From Mycolicibacterium psychrotolerans (lineage in GTDB: Bacteria > Actinomycetota > Actinomycetes > Mycobacteriales > Mycobacteriaceae), in assembly GCF_010729305.1 (NCBI RefSeq), contig NZ_AP022574.1, forward strand, positions 3,162,001 through 3,226,000: a stretch of 64,000 nt of DNA. The letters are read 5' to 3'. A program made the translations under genes and the position numbers. Positions 23,817 through 34,120 of the stretch are shown here, piece by piece. Positions within the stretch are counted from its first letter, which is position 1. Each line of letters begins with the position of its first letter. Below the pieces are notes generated by a model. That model saw nothing but the letters and a program-made list of their open reading frames with translations, did no database searches and was not told where the DNA came from.

Positions 23817-24206
23817 ATGTACAGCATCCAGATCGCCGACGAGACGTTCGTCGCGGCGGATCCCGCAGCGGTGGGCGCCGCGATCGCCGATCCCGCGAGT
23901 TGGGCGCGCTGGTGGCCGGATCTGCGGCTGACCGTGGTCGAGGATCGCAAGGAGCTCGGCCAGCGCTGGACGGTGACGGGCGCGTTGACGGGCACCATGG
24001 AGATCTGGCTGGAGAAGGTGCTCGACGGGGTGGTGCTGCACTATTTCGTGCATGCCGAACCGTCCGGAGCGGCCGCGTGGCAGCTGGCGAAGATGAACCT
24101 CGCCGCGATGAACCACCGCCGCCGGGTCGCCGGCAAGGAGATGGCCTTCGAGATCAAGCGCACGCTCGAGGCGGGCCGCCCCGTCGGCGTGTCGCGGTTG
24201 GCCTAG
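23817..24206 (+). CDS. SRPBCC/START-like protein (Rv2186c-like)
   Basis: A 129-residue single-domain protein with the pattern of the SRPBCC (polyketide cyclase/START-like) fold: N-terminal strand MYSIQIADETFVAA, helix ADPASWARWWPDL, a series of beta strands (QRWTVTGALTGTMEIWLEKVLDGVVLHYF) and a long C-terminal helix. Such proteins bind hydrophobic ligands in a deep pocket. ATG 23817 gives the same length as the M. tuberculosis orthologue as I recall; the ATG at 23808 would add three residues. It starts the co-directional block leading to the ArsA-like ATPase. Confidence 0.78.
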   Translation: MYSIQIADETFVAADPAAVGAAIADPASWARWWPDLRLTVVEDRKELGQRWTVTGALTGTMEIWLEKVLDGVVLHYFVHAEPSGAAAWQLAKMNLAAMNHRRRVAGKEMAFEIKRTLEAGRPVGVSRLA

Positions 24207-24317
24207 ACGATCCCGGCCATACCTGTCGACGGAAGGGTAGATTCGCCGCCATCGGCGGGGTACTCGAGGGTCGGGAACGGCCCCGAGACGGCACCGAAAG
24301 GACTGGGGAAGGCTTCA

Positions 24318-24755
24318 GTGGCGGACAAGACGGCACAGACCATATACATCGACGCCGACCCTGCGACGGTGATGGACGTCATCGCCGACATCGGCTCCTA
24401 CCCGGAATGGGTCAACGAGTACAAGGAGGCCGAGGTTCTCGAGGCCGACGACCACGGCTATCCGAAGGTGGCCCGGCTCGTGCTCGACGCCGCGGTGCTC
24501 AAGGACAGCATGGTGCTGGCCTACCAGTGGCCCACCGATCACAAGTCGGTGACCTGGTCGCTGGTGTCCAGCTCGCTGCTCAAGTCGCTGGACGGCGCAT
24601 ATCGGTTGGCGCCCAAGGGATCTGGCACCGACGTCACGTACGAGCTGTCGGTGGACCTGATGATCCCGATGATCGGCCTGCTCAAACGCAAGGCCGAACG
24701 ACGGCTGACGGACACCGCGTTGAAGGACCTCAAGAAACGAGTCGAGGCTGACTGA
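24318..24755 (+). CDS. SRPBCC/START-like protein (Rv2185c-like)
   Basis: A 145-residue protein of the polyketide cyclase/coenzyme Q-binding (COQ10-like) SRPBCC group: it opens QTIYIDADPATVMDVIADIGSYPEWVNEYKEAEV, the classic first strand and helices of the fold, and ends with an amphipathic helix rich in Lys (LKRKAERRLTDTALKDLKKRVE). It probably binds a lipid-like ligand. GTG 24318 is the start, with GGGGAAGG upstream. The 111-bp gap after the previous gene may hold a promoter. The ArsA-like gene begins 28 bases after the stop. Confidence 0.8.
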   Translation: MADKTAQTIYIDADPATVMDVIADIGSYPEWVNEYKEAEVLEADDHGYPKVARLVLDAAVLKDSMVLAYQWPTDHKSVTWSLVSSSLLKSLDGAYRLAPKGSGTDVTYELSVDLMIPMIGLLKRKAERRLTDTALKDLKKRVEAD

Positions 24756-24783
24756 GCGCGCAGCCGCCGCCGACGCGTCCGGG

Positions 24784-26025
24784 GTGACCCGGATCAGTCT
24801 GTTCGTCGGCAAGGGCGGCGTGGGGAAGTCGACGCTGGCGACCGCGACGGCCGTGCGCGCAGCGCGTAGCGGGCTGCGCGTGTTGATCGTGTCCACCGAC
24901 CAGGCGCACTCGACCGGCGATGTGCTCGGCGTGACGATCACGCCGACGGGGGAGCGCGCGCCGACCCGGGTGATGGCCGACCTCGACACCGCCGACGCCG
25001 GCGGCGGAGTCCTCGACGCGCTGGCCCTGGACACCCTGGCACTGCTGGCCGCGCACTGGCGCGACACCGCCGGGCTGCTCGCCGACAGGTTTCCCGAATC
25101 GGACATGAGTGATCTTGCGCCTGAGGAGCTTTCGGCGTTGCCGGGAGTGCAGGAGGTGCTCGGGCTGCACGAGGTCGCCGAGCTCGCCGGCTCGGGACGC
25201 TGGGATCTGGTCGTCGTCGACTGTGCCTCGACCGCCGATGCGATGCGCATGCTCACCCTGCCCGCCACGTTCGGGCTGTACCTGGAGCGGGCCTGGCCCC
25301 GGCATCGGCGGCTGTCCACGTTCGACGATCCGAAGTCCGCGGCGGTGGTCACGCTGCTCGAGCGCATCGGCGCGGGCACCGAACGGCTCGGCGCACTGCT
25401 CACCGATGCGTCGCGGGTCGCCGCGCACCTGGTGATGACTCCCGAGCGGGTGGTCGCCGCCGAAGCCGTCCGCACGCTGGGGTCGCTGGCCCTGATGGGC
25501 GTCAGCGTCGCGGAGTTGATCGTGAATCAGGTCCTGGTGCAGGACGATTCGTTCGAGTACCGCAACCTGCCCGAACATCCGGCCTTCGACTGGTACTCCG
25601 AGCGGATCGGCGAACAGCGATCGGTGCTCGACGAGCTCGACCGGGTCATCGGCGACGTGGCGCTGGTGATGGTGCCGCATCTGGCCGGCGAGCCGATCGG
25701 GCCCAAGGCACTCGGTGAGCTGCTCGACAGCGCGCGCCGGCGCGACGGCCTCCCACCGCCGGGTCCGTTGCGGCCGGTCGTGGACCGCGAATCGGGCAGT
25801 GGTCTGGATGCGGTGTACCGGCTGCGGGTCGATCTGCCTCAGGTGGATTCCACGGCGCTGTCGTTGGGTAGGGTCGACGATGACCTGATCATCGGCGTCG
25901 GCGGTATGCGGCGCCGGGTGCGTCTTGCGTCGGTGCTGAGAAGGTGCATCGTCGTCGACGCCCAGCTCCGCGGCACCGCGCTGACGGTGCGTTTCCGACC
26001 GAACCCGGAGGTGTGGCCGGCATGA
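24784..26025 (+). CDS. ArsA/Get3-like ATPase (Rv2184c-like)
   Basis: A 413-residue SIMIBI-class NTPase. Residues 9-17 give the deviant Walker A loop GKGGVGKST; STDQAHSTGDVLG (about 38-50) is the switch I region of the ArsA/Get3 group, and VVVDCASTADAMRML (about 141-155) resembles the switch II/A-loop. Unlike true ArsA there is one NTPase domain and no obvious metal-binding Cys cluster. The C-terminal ~60 residues resemble the small alpha-crystallin-like ArsA C-terminal domain (VDDDLIIGVGGMRRRVRLASVLRRC). Possible roles are chaperoning of hydrophobic or tail-anchored clients. It is coupled to the next gene by ATGA. Not an arsenic operon: no arsB or arsR nearby. Confidence 0.85.
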   Translation: MTRISLFVGKGGVGKSTLATATAVRAARSGLRVLIVSTDQAHSTGDVLGVTITPTGERAPTRVMADLDTADAGGGVLDALALDTLALLAAHWRDTAGLLADRFPESDMSDLAPEELSALPGVQEVLGLHEVAELAGSGRWDLVVVDCASTADAMRMLTLPATFGLYLERAWPRHRRLSTFDDPKSAAVVTLLERIGAGTERLGALLTDASRVAAHLVMTPERVVAAEAVRTLGSLALMGVSVAELIVNQVLVQDDSFEYRNLPEHPAFDWYSERIGEQRSVLDELDRVIGDVALVMVPHLAGEPIGPKALGELLDSARRRDGLPPPGPLRPVVDRESGSGLDAVYRLRVDLPQVDSTALSLGRVDDDLIIGVGGMRRRVRLASVLRRCIVVDAQLRGTALTVRFRPNPEVWPA

Positions 26026-26390
26026 GTGGCTCTCACCCTGATCCCGGCCCGGAGTTGCGCGCCCTGGCGCAGGCCCTGCTGGACCGTCTCGAGCCCGCGA
26101 TCCGGTTCGCGGCCGCGCGGGCGAAGACCTCGGCCGACAATCCGGGTCGGTGCCAGCAGGTGTGGTGCCCGGTGTGCGCGCTGGCGGCGATGGTCTCCGG
26201 CGAACAGCACCCGTTGCTGTCCGTGGTGGCTGAGCACAGCGTCGCGCTGCTGGCGGTGGTCAAGGCAATCGTCAACGACGTCGACGACGGGCCGAACACG
26301 ACACCGCCGCCGGAGCCGGGCGGTCCGCCCCCCGAGGCCCCGCCGCCGCCCGGGCGGTACGAACACATTCCTGTGACGGTCGAGGAGTAG
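26022..26390 (+). CDS. Small Cys-containing protein with Pro-rich tail (Rv2183c-like)
   Basis: A 122-residue protein. The helical N-terminal region (ELRALAQALLDRLEPAIRFAA) is followed by a short cysteine cluster RCQQVWCPVC (about residues 44-53), which could bind zinc or a cluster, a hydrophobic helix (SVVAEHSVALLAVVKAIV) and a Pro/Glu-rich tail. Its ATG overlaps the stop of the ArsA-like ATPase, so the two are made in equal measure and probably interact. No family with a known function is recognised. Confidence 0.72.
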   Translation: MSGSHPDPGPELRALAQALLDRLEPAIRFAAARAKTSADNPGRCQQVWCPVCALAAMVSGEQHPLLSVVAEHSVALLAVVKAIVNDVDDGPNTTPPPEPGGPPPEAPPPPGRYEHIPVTVEE

Positions 26391-26467
26391 GGCGCAGCTG
26401 TGGTTGTTCCCACATTGCGTGGGTAAGGTTGGCGCAGAGCATCGCGGTGGGATGATCCGGAGGATCC

Positions 26468-27193
26468 ATGTGGTACTGGCTGTTCAAGTTCGTCTTCATG
26501 GGACCCTTGCTGACCCTGTTGGGCCGCCCGAAAGTCGAAGGCTTGGAGAATGTTCCGGCCTCCGGTGCGGTGATCCTGGCCAGTAACCACCTGGCCGTCG
26601 CTGACAGTTTCTACCTTCCGCTGGTCGTGAGCAGGCGCATCACGTTCCTCGCCAAGGCCGAGTACTTCACCGGGACCGGTCTCAAGGGCTGGTTCACCCG
26701 GTGGTTCTACACCGTCGCGGGGCAGGTTCCCATCGACCGCACCGACGCCGACAGCGCGCAGAGCGCGCTGACCACCGCTCAGCGCATCCTCGGTCAGGGC
26801 AAACTGCTCGGGATGTACCCCGAGGGCACCCGCTCGCCCGACGGCCGTCTCTACAAGGGCAAGACCGGTCTGGCCCGCCTCGCCCTCGAGACGCAGGTGC
26901 CCGTCATTCCCGTCGCGATGATTGGAACCGACGTCGTCAACCCGCCCGGCAGCAAGATGTGGAAGTTCGGCCGGGTGACCGTCAAGTTCGGCGCCCCGAT
27001 GGATTTCAGCCGGTTCGAGGGGCTCGCCGGGAACCGCTTCATCGAGCGTGCGGTCATCGACGAGGTCATGTACGAGCTGATGAGCCTGTCGGGCCAGGAG
27101 TATGTCGACCTCTACGCGGCCGACATCAAAGAGGGAAAAGGTGAGGCGGCCGTGAAGCCGCCGACCCGGCTCCCCGAGGCTGCGGCCGGCTAG
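26468..27193 (+). CDS. 1-acyl-sn-glycerol-3-phosphate acyltransferase (PlsC family)
   Basis: A 241-residue membrane-associated acyltransferase of phospholipid synthesis. The catalytic HX4D motif is H41-LAVA-D46 and the phosphate-binding motif is E119-GTRS. It opens with a short hydrophobic N-terminus (MWYWLFKFVFMGPLLTLLG). ATG 26468 follows GGAGGATCC, a good ribosome binding site. Rv2182c orthologue. The 135 bases after it contain a CTTTC-GCCC / GGGC-GAGAAAG imperfect hairpin at 27219-27250. Confidence 0.9.
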   Translation: MWYWLFKFVFMGPLLTLLGRPKVEGLENVPASGAVILASNHLAVADSFYLPLVVSRRITFLAKAEYFTGTGLKGWFTRWFYTVAGQVPIDRTDADSAQSALTTAQRILGQGKLLGMYPEGTRSPDGRLYKGKTGLARLALETQVPVIPVAMIGTDVVNPPGSKMWKFGRVTVKFGAPMDFSRFEGLAGNRFIERAVIDEVMYELMSLSGQEYVDLYAADIKEGKGEAAVKPPTRLPEAAAG

Positions 27194-27218
27194 TCCCGTC
27201 CCCCTTTCTCTCTCTCCT

Positions 27219-27250
27219 CTTTCGCCCAAACCAACGTTCGGGCGAGAAAG
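27219..27250. repeat. Imperfect inverted repeat between plsC and the AbiEi-like gene
   Basis: CTTTCGCCC (27219-27227) pairs with GGGCGAGAAAG (27240-27250) with a two-base bulge and a 12-base loop. It is not followed by a T run, so it is a weak terminator at best. It may instead mark the edge of the islet carrying the gene at 27329. Confidence 0.4.
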
Positions 27251-27328
27251 TGCGAGTGAATTGCGCCTTTTCGTCGGTTTCGACGCCGGCCGGGCATGGT
27301 TGTCATAGGTGACGGCGACGATCTCGTC

Positions 27329-28252
27329 ATGACAGAGGTCTTTCTCGGCCGAGAAGCGCTGGGCGACGGTCTTCCCCGCCACGAGTTGCGTCGCTGGTAC
27401 AAGCAGATGTTCCGCGGGGTGTACCTGCCCAAGAACGCCACGCCCACCTTCGAGGACCGAGCTCTCGGCGCGTGGCTGACCTCGGATCGACAGGGTGTCA
27501 TCGCCGGAGCCGCTGCCTCGGCGTTGCACGGCGCCCGGTGGGTCGACGTGCGGGAGCCGATCGAGCTTCTGGTCGCAGAACGTCGTCGTCAACCCGGCTT
27601 GGTCATCCGCATGGACCGGTTCCGGGACGACGAGGTCACCACGCTGGCGGGGATGCCCGTCACGACGGCAGCACGCACGGCGTTCGACCTCGGCCGTCAT
27701 CAACCACGCGCACTGGCCTTGGGCCGGCTCGACGCGCTGATGCGCGCGGCACCTTACGGCTTGGCCGATGTGCAGCGGCTCATCGACCGATACGGCCCGG
27801 TCCGGGGTGTGCGACAGCTACGTGAGCTGCTGCCCATCGTTGACGGTGGTGCGGAGTCGCTGCCCGAGAGCAGGCTGCGGCTGCTGCTCATCGACCACGG
27901 GTTCGCCGCCCCAGAGACCCAGATCGCGGTGTCCGGTGGCGACGGTTTCACCGCGTTGCTGGACATGGGGTGGCGGGATCTGCGCTTGGCCGTCGAGTAC
28001 GACGGCGCGCATCACCAGAGCGACCGTGTCCAGTACCTGAAGGACAGGCGGCGCCTTCCGGGGCTGATGGAGCGCGAGTGGGAGGTGCTGACGTTCGTCA
28101 ACGAGGACACGCCCCGCGAGGTGATCGCTCGCACGTATGAGGCGTATGTGCGCCGCGGCGGTGCCGAGATCGACGCTTTGGCGTGGGTCACTCGCAGTTC
28201 TGCGCCCAATCGTCGGTTCGGGCGGGAAGGGGGTGACGGGTGGGCCGCCTAG
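27329..28252 (+). CDS. AbiEi-like / DUF559 (Vsr-fold) protein, 307 residues
   Basis: The protein begins at ATG 27329 ([11 protein letters not shown]). Residues 1-110 resemble the N-terminal winged-helix and middle region seen in AbiEi-family antitoxin-like proteins ([21 protein letters not shown], then [11 protein letters not shown]). The C-terminal part has a DUF559-type restriction endonuclease-like fold: [22 protein letters not shown] with E223 and D225, and a later KDRRR. Mycobacteria carry many such paralogues as single genes. No AbiEii-type nucleotidyltransferase toxin lies beside it. Whether it cuts DNA or regulates is unknown. It sits between plsC and the mannosyltransferase gene, where M. 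tuberculosis has none, so it is probably acquired. Confidence 0.7.
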   Translation: MTEVFLGREALGDGLPRHELRRWYKQMFRGVYLPKNATPTFEDRALGAWLTSDRQGVIAGAAASALHGARWVDVREPIELLVAERRRQPGLVIRMDRFRDDEVTTLAGMPVTTAARTAFDLGRHQPRALALGRLDALMRAAPYGLADVQRLIDRYGPVRGVRQLRELLPIVDGGAESLPESRLRLLLIDHGFAAPETQIAVSGGDGFTALLDMGWRDLRLAVEYDGAHHQSDRVQYLKDRRRLPGLMEREWEVLTFVNEDTPREVIARTYEAYVRRGGAEIDALAWVTRSSAPNRRFGREGGDGWAA

Positions 28253-29526
28253 GCCTGGACGGTGTCGACCGCAGGCACGGCCGGAGACGGCCGGCGCCGC
28301 GGCGCGTGGGCACTGACCGTCCCGGCGACGACGATCAATGCCAGCGCCCACCACAGGTACGACGCGCCGGCGAGCTGCCGCCACAGCGACGCGGTCGTCT
28401 CGCGGTGCTCGGGCAGCAGGGTGATCGGCGTCCACACCATCAACGGCAATCCGACGGCGAACACCGCCGCCAGGCCGACATGCCGCAGTCGCACAGCCAG
28501 CACGGCCGTCGTCACCATGACCGGCAGGGTCCACACCCAGTGGTGCGACCACGACACCGGGGACACGACCAGGCCGAACATCGCCACGCAGACCAACGCC
28601 AGCACCGGCTGATCGGCGCGCAGTGCCCGGCGCACCGCCCACACGGTCAGGGCCAGCACCGCGAAGCACGCGACCGTCCACAGCACGAACCGCACGTCGT
28701 CGCCCAGCCCCAGCCGGGCCAGCGCCCCGGCGATGTTCTGGTTGGTGTTCAGCGTGGCTGTGCCGATGCGGTCGGTGTTGCGGACGGTCTCGGTCCAGTA
28801 CTCCCAGGAGTCGCGCCACGCGAACGCGAAACCCACCAGCGTCGCCACCACCGCCGAGGCCACCGTCACCAGCAGGGCGCGGGTGTCGCGGCGCAGCAGG
28901 AAGTACAGCAGGAACACCGCGGGGGTCAGCTTGAGCGCGATCGCCAGCCCCAGCAGCATGCCCCGCGGCCACGGGGTCCGCCTGGGTACGCAGTCGGCGA
29001 TCACCAGCGTCATCAGCACCACGTTGATCTGGCCGAAGTCGAAGTTCGCGCGGATCGGTTCCAGGTAGACCACCGCCGGTGCGACGATCGCCGCGGCCAG
29101 CCAGGTCCGGCGGACCCAGGCCGGCTCGCCGGTGATCTGGGTGGTCGGCCAGACGTCGAGCCGGGTCAGCAGGATCACCGTGGAGACCACCAGCAGCACC
29201 AGCGTGGTCGCCGTGATGGCCACGCTGGCGGCTTCCAGCGACAGGAGCGCGAACGGGGAGAAGACGACCGCCGCCAGCGGCGGATAGGTGAACGGCAGGT
29301 CCAGGCCGCCGCGGGTGTGGAACATCGCGCCGTCGGCGTAGAGCGGGCGCCCGTCGAGCCAGGCCCGCCCGCCCATTCGGTAGACGTCGATGTCGATGCG
29401 GTAGGGAACGTGCCCCAGCAACCGCCACGCCACCGCGGTCAGTGCCGCCGCCGTCAGCAGCTGGAAGAGCCGCCAGGCGAGCACTGGCCACCATTCGGCC
29501 CTCCCGGGCGACCGCAACGTCCTCAT
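28249..29526 (-). CDS. Alpha-(1->2) mannosyltransferase, GT-C fold (Rv2181-like)
   Basis: A 425-residue polytopic membrane protein of the GT87/DUF2029 family, using polyprenyl-phosphomannose. About 10-12 helices are visible; the first extracytoplasmic loop holds the family's acidic signature ([23 protein letters not shown]). The orthologue Rv2181 (MptC) adds alpha-1,2 mannose branches to lipomannan and caps LAM. The start at ATG 29526 ([13 protein letters not shown]) matches the expected length; the frame is open upstream only as an antisense shadow. Its end overlaps the AbiEi-like gene by 4 bases. It works on the same glycolipids as pimB' and mptA in this window. Confidence 0.9.
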   Translation of the reverse strand: MRTLRSPGRAEWWPVLAWRLFQLLTAAALTAVAWRLLGHVPYRIDIDVYRMGGRAWLDGRPLYADGAMFHTRGGLDLPFTYPPLAAVVFSPFALLSLEAASVAITATTLVLLVVSTVILLTRLDVWPTTQITGEPAWVRRTWLAAAIVAPAVVYLEPIRANFDFGQINVVLMTLVIADCVPRRTPWPRGMLLGLAIALKLTPAVFLLYFLLRRDTRALLVTVASAVVATLVGFAFAWRDSWEYWTETVRNTDRIGTATLNTNQNIAGALARLGLGDDVRFVLWTVACFAVLALTVWAVRRALRADQPVLALVCVAMFGLVVSPVSWSHHWVWTLPVMVTTAVLAVRLRHVGLAAVFAVGLPLMVWTPITLLPEHRETTASLWRQLAGASYLWWALALIVVAGTVSAHAPRRRPSPAVPAVDTVQA

Positions 29527-29622
29527 GTCGCCGACCAGACTATCGGGGCGCACCGGCGCACCTGCGAGTAACCACGCCTCGACACGCGCAGGTCGGCGCA
29601 ACTTTTGACGTAAGTTCTCCTG

Positions 29623-30513
29623 GTGCACCTGACCATGGACTTCGACCTGGGGTTGCCCAACGGCATCCCGTACTCCCGGCTGCCGCTGGTGTGTTGCCTG
29701 GTCGCGTTCATCCTGACGTTCTCCGTCACCCGCACGATCGTCCGTTACATCCGCAGCCACGCCGACAGCGATGCGCCGCGCAAGTGGTGGCAGCCCCGCA
29801 ACATCTCCGCGGGCGGCGGGCTGCACATCCACCACGTCGTCATCGGCGTGATCTTGGTCATGGTCTCCGGGGTGACGATGGTGACGCTGGCGGTCGACGG
29901 AGGAGTACCCGAATTCACGGCCGCGTCCATCGTGTTCGGCATCGGGGCGGCGCTGGTTCTCGACGAGTTCGCACTGATCCTGCATCTGTCCGACGTGTAC
30001 TGGTCCGAGGACGGGCGCACGTCGGTGGACGCGGTGTTCGTCGCCGTCGCCGTGGCGGGACTGCTGATCCTCGGGTTCAATCCGCTGTCGTTCTTCGACG
30101 TCAGCATCTGGCGCAGCGACCAGTCGCCGGCGGCGCGGGCCGTCGTGGTCGGCTTCGCGGTCCTCACGCTGGCGCTGGCGGTCGTCGTGCTGCTCAAGGG
30201 GAAGGTGTGGACCGGGTTGGTCGGCATGTTCATCACCCCGCTGCTGTTCGTCGGCGCCATCCGGCTGTCCCGCCCGCATGCGCCCTGGGCGCGGTGGCGG
30301 TACACGAACCGGCCCCGCAAGATGCATCGGTCGCTGGAACGGGAACGCTGGCTGCGCCGGCCGGTGGTGCAGGCCAAGCTGTGGCTGCAGGACGCGATCT
30401 CCGGGATGCCGAAGTTTCCCGACGACGCGCTGGTCGACCAGGAACTCGACCGTGAGATCCATGCCGCGCCGGCGCCACGGCCGCGCGACGAGGCCAGCCA
30501 GGAAGTCGCGTAG
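29623..30513 (+). CDS. Integral membrane protein (Rv2180c-like)
   Basis: A 296-residue protein from GTG 29623 with about seven hydrophobic helices in the first 210 residues, then a basic cytoplasmic tail ([21 protein letters not shown]) and a mixed C-terminus. A His cluster ([10 protein letters not shown]) after the second basic loop could bind metal. No function is assigned to the family. It diverges from the mannosyltransferase across 96 bases and is directly followed by the exoribonuclease gene (1-base gap), which suggests a common transcript. Confidence 0.8.
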   Translation: MHLTMDFDLGLPNGIPYSRLPLVCCLVAFILTFSVTRTIVRYIRSHADSDAPRKWWQPRNISAGGGLHIHHVVIGVILVMVSGVTMVTLAVDGGVPEFTAASIVFGIGAALVLDEFALILHLSDVYWSEDGRTSVDAVFVAVAVAGLLILGFNPLSFFDVSIWRSDQSPAARAVVVGFAVLTLALAVVVLLKGKVWTGLVGMFITPLLFVGAIRLSRPHAPWARWRYTNRPRKMHRSLERERWLRRPVVQAKLWLQDAISGMPKFPDDALVDQELDREIHAAPAPRPRDEASQEVA

Positions 30514-30514
30514 C

Positions 30515-32435
<1,921 letters not shown>

Positions 32436-32440
32436 CTGAC

Positions 32441-33643
32441 CTACAGCAGGTTCGGCAGGTTCGTGCCGAGCGTCCAGGCGCCTGCGCCGGCGAGTGCTGC
32501 CAGCGTCAGCACGGCGACGACCCAGAAGAACAGCACACGCTTGGCGCGCTGACGTGCCCAGTAGAACTCGTCCAGGTCGATCCCCGCGAAACGCGCTGTG
32601 AGAGACCGATATTCGTCGTCCTCCTCGGAGGGCGGGGGCGGCAACTCGTCGCGGGTGAACACCCGGGTGTGCCGCGGGCCGGCCACGTCGGCCGTCGGCG
32701 CCGAGGAATCGGCGACGAAAGACAGCGACTGGTGCATCGCCGAGTTGCGCGGTGCAGGCACCTTGAATCTGGGCAGACCCAGTTCGGTCGCGACCACCTC
32801 CAGTTCGCCGGCCATCTCGGCTGCGTCGGCGAATCGTTCGGCGGGGTCGCGCGCGGTCGAATACGCCACCAGCTCGTCGAACTGCCTTGGTACGCCGGTG
32901 ATCCGGGTGCTCGGCGGCGGAACGTCGTGATCCATCCGCTGGTAGGCCACCGCCAGCGGGCTGTCCCCGGTGAAGGGCGTGTTCCCCGTGAGCAACTCGT
33001 AGACCAGCACGCCGACGGCGTACACGTCGCCGCGGGCATCCGTGTCGCCGGTGGCCACCTGCTCGGGGGACAGGTACGCCGCGGTGCCCAGGATGACGTC
33101 GGTCGAGGTGATCTTGGCGTCGGCCAGTGCGCGAACCAACCCGAAGTCGGCGATCTTGACGTCGCCGTCGTCGCTGATCAGCACGTTCTCCGGTTTGATG
33201 TCGCGATGTACCAGCCCGGCGCGGTGCGCGGCGGCCAGGCCTGACAGCACGGGCCGCAGCACGGCCGCCACCGCGTGCGGCGGCATCGGCCCGCGTTCGC
33301 GCAGCAGTTCGCGCAGCGTGCCGCCCTCGACGAGTTCCATCACCAGATAGGGGGGTTGCCCTCCCGGCGCGCCGGCGCCCTGGTCGTAGACCGCGACCAG
33401 ACCCGGATCCTTCAGGCGCGCCACGGCGCGGGCCTCGCGCTGGAAACGGGTCAGGAAGTGCTCGTCGGAGGCGTAGCGCGCGTCCATGATCTTGACCGCC
33501 ACGGGACGGTCCAGGCGCAGATCCACCCCGCGGTACACCGCGGACATGCCGCCGGTGGCGATCAGCGCATCGACCCGGTAGCGACCGTCCAGCACGGCGC
33601 CCGACAGCGCGCCCGTCGGCTGGTAGGTCTCCATCGGACTCAT
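32441..33643 (-). CDS. pknL: Serine/threonine protein kinase PknL
   Basis: A 400-residue Hanks-type kinase. The Gly-rich loop ATGGMSAVY is at about 29-37, the catalytic Lys is K51, the catalytic loop HRDIKPEN has D148, DFG follows, and the activation loop is TSTDVILGTAAYLSPEQ. A juxtamembrane linker of about 100 residues precedes a single helix at about 368-392, with only a few residues outside, so unlike PknB it has no sensor domain. The start ATG 33643 (MSPMETYQ) or 33634. PknL phosphorylates the DNA-binding protein encoded by the divergent neighbour (Rv2175c) in M. tuberculosis. Confidence 0.92.
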   Translation of the reverse strand: MSPMETYQPTGALSGAVLDGRYRVDALIATGGMSAVYRGVDLRLDRPVAVKIMDARYASDEHFLTRFQREARAVARLKDPGLVAVYDQGAGAPGGQPPYLVMELVEGGTLRELLRERGPMPPHAVAAVLRPVLSGLAAAHRAGLVHRDIKPENVLISDDGDVKIADFGLVRALADAKITSTDVILGTAAYLSPEQVATGDTDARGDVYAVGVLVYELLTGNTPFTGDSPLAVAYQRMDHDVPPPSTRITGVPRQFDELVAYSTARDPAERFADAAEMAGELEVVATELGLPRFKVPAPRNSAMHQSLSFVADSSAPTADVAGPRHTRVFTRDELPPPPSEEDDEYRSLTARFAGIDLDEFYWARQRAKRVLFFWVVAVLTLAALAGAGAWTLGTNLPNLL

Positions 33644-33715
33644 GGTACGAGCCGCGCGGCGAAGGACTTGGCAAGCTGGCGTCGAAAGTGCCGCCGTGGC
33701 CTTAAACTTGACGCG

Positions 33716-34120
33716 ATGAGCAGCATCCCGACTGCCGATGACGTACTGGATCCCGACGAGGCCGTCTACGACCTGCCCACCGTCGCGAGACTGCTGCGCA
33801 TACCCGTGAGCAAGGTGCACCAGCATCTCCGCGAAGGCCATCTGGTCGCGGTGCGCCGCGGACGCGAGGTGGTGGTGCCGAGAATCTTCTTCGACGACAC
33901 CGGCCACGTGGTCAAGAGCCTGTCCGGCCTTCTCGTGGTCCTTCGCGACGGCGGCTACCACGAAACCGAGATCATGCGTTGGTTGTTCACCCCAGACCCG
34001 TCGCTGACCATCAGCCGCGACGGCGACACGGAGCGGCAGGCTAACGCCCGCCCGGTGGACGCGTTGCACTCGCATCAGGCTCGAGAGGTGGTTCGCCGGG
34101 CGCAGGCGATGGCGTACTGA
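33716..34120 (+). CDS. HTH DNA-binding protein, PknL substrate (Rv2175c-like)
   Basis: A 134-residue protein with an MerR/excisionase-like helix-turn-helix (VYDLPTVARLLRIPVSKVHQHLREGHLVAVRRGREVVVP). In M. tuberculosis Rv2175c is phosphorylated by PknL on an N-terminal Thr, which abolishes DNA binding; here T6 in MSSIPTADD is the nearest candidate. ATG 33716. The pair pknL/Rv2175c is divergent over 72 bases, so self-regulation is plausible. Its last 80 bases overlap the 3' end of mptA on the opposite strand. Confidence 0.86.
   Translation: MSSIPTADDVLDPDEAVYDLPTVARLLRIPVSKVHQHLREGHLVAVRRGREVVVPRIFFDDTGHVVKSLSGLLVVLRDGGYHETEIMRWLFTPDPSLTISRDGDTERQANARPVDALHSHQAREVVRRAQAMAY

Noticed and set aside
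24784..26025. Arsenic resistance operon
   Set aside because: ArsA-like ATPase only; no arsB, arsC or arsR nearby and no ArsA metal-site cysteines.
27329..28252. Complete AbiE toxin-antitoxin pair
   Set aside because: No AbiEii nucleotidyltransferase gene on either side; the neighbours are plsC and a mannosyltransferase gene.
29527..30462. N-terminal extension of the mannosyltransferase frame up to 30462
   Set aside because: It is antisense to the Rv2180c-like gene, rich in Asp/Gln/His/Arg, and orthologues start at the ATG at 29526.
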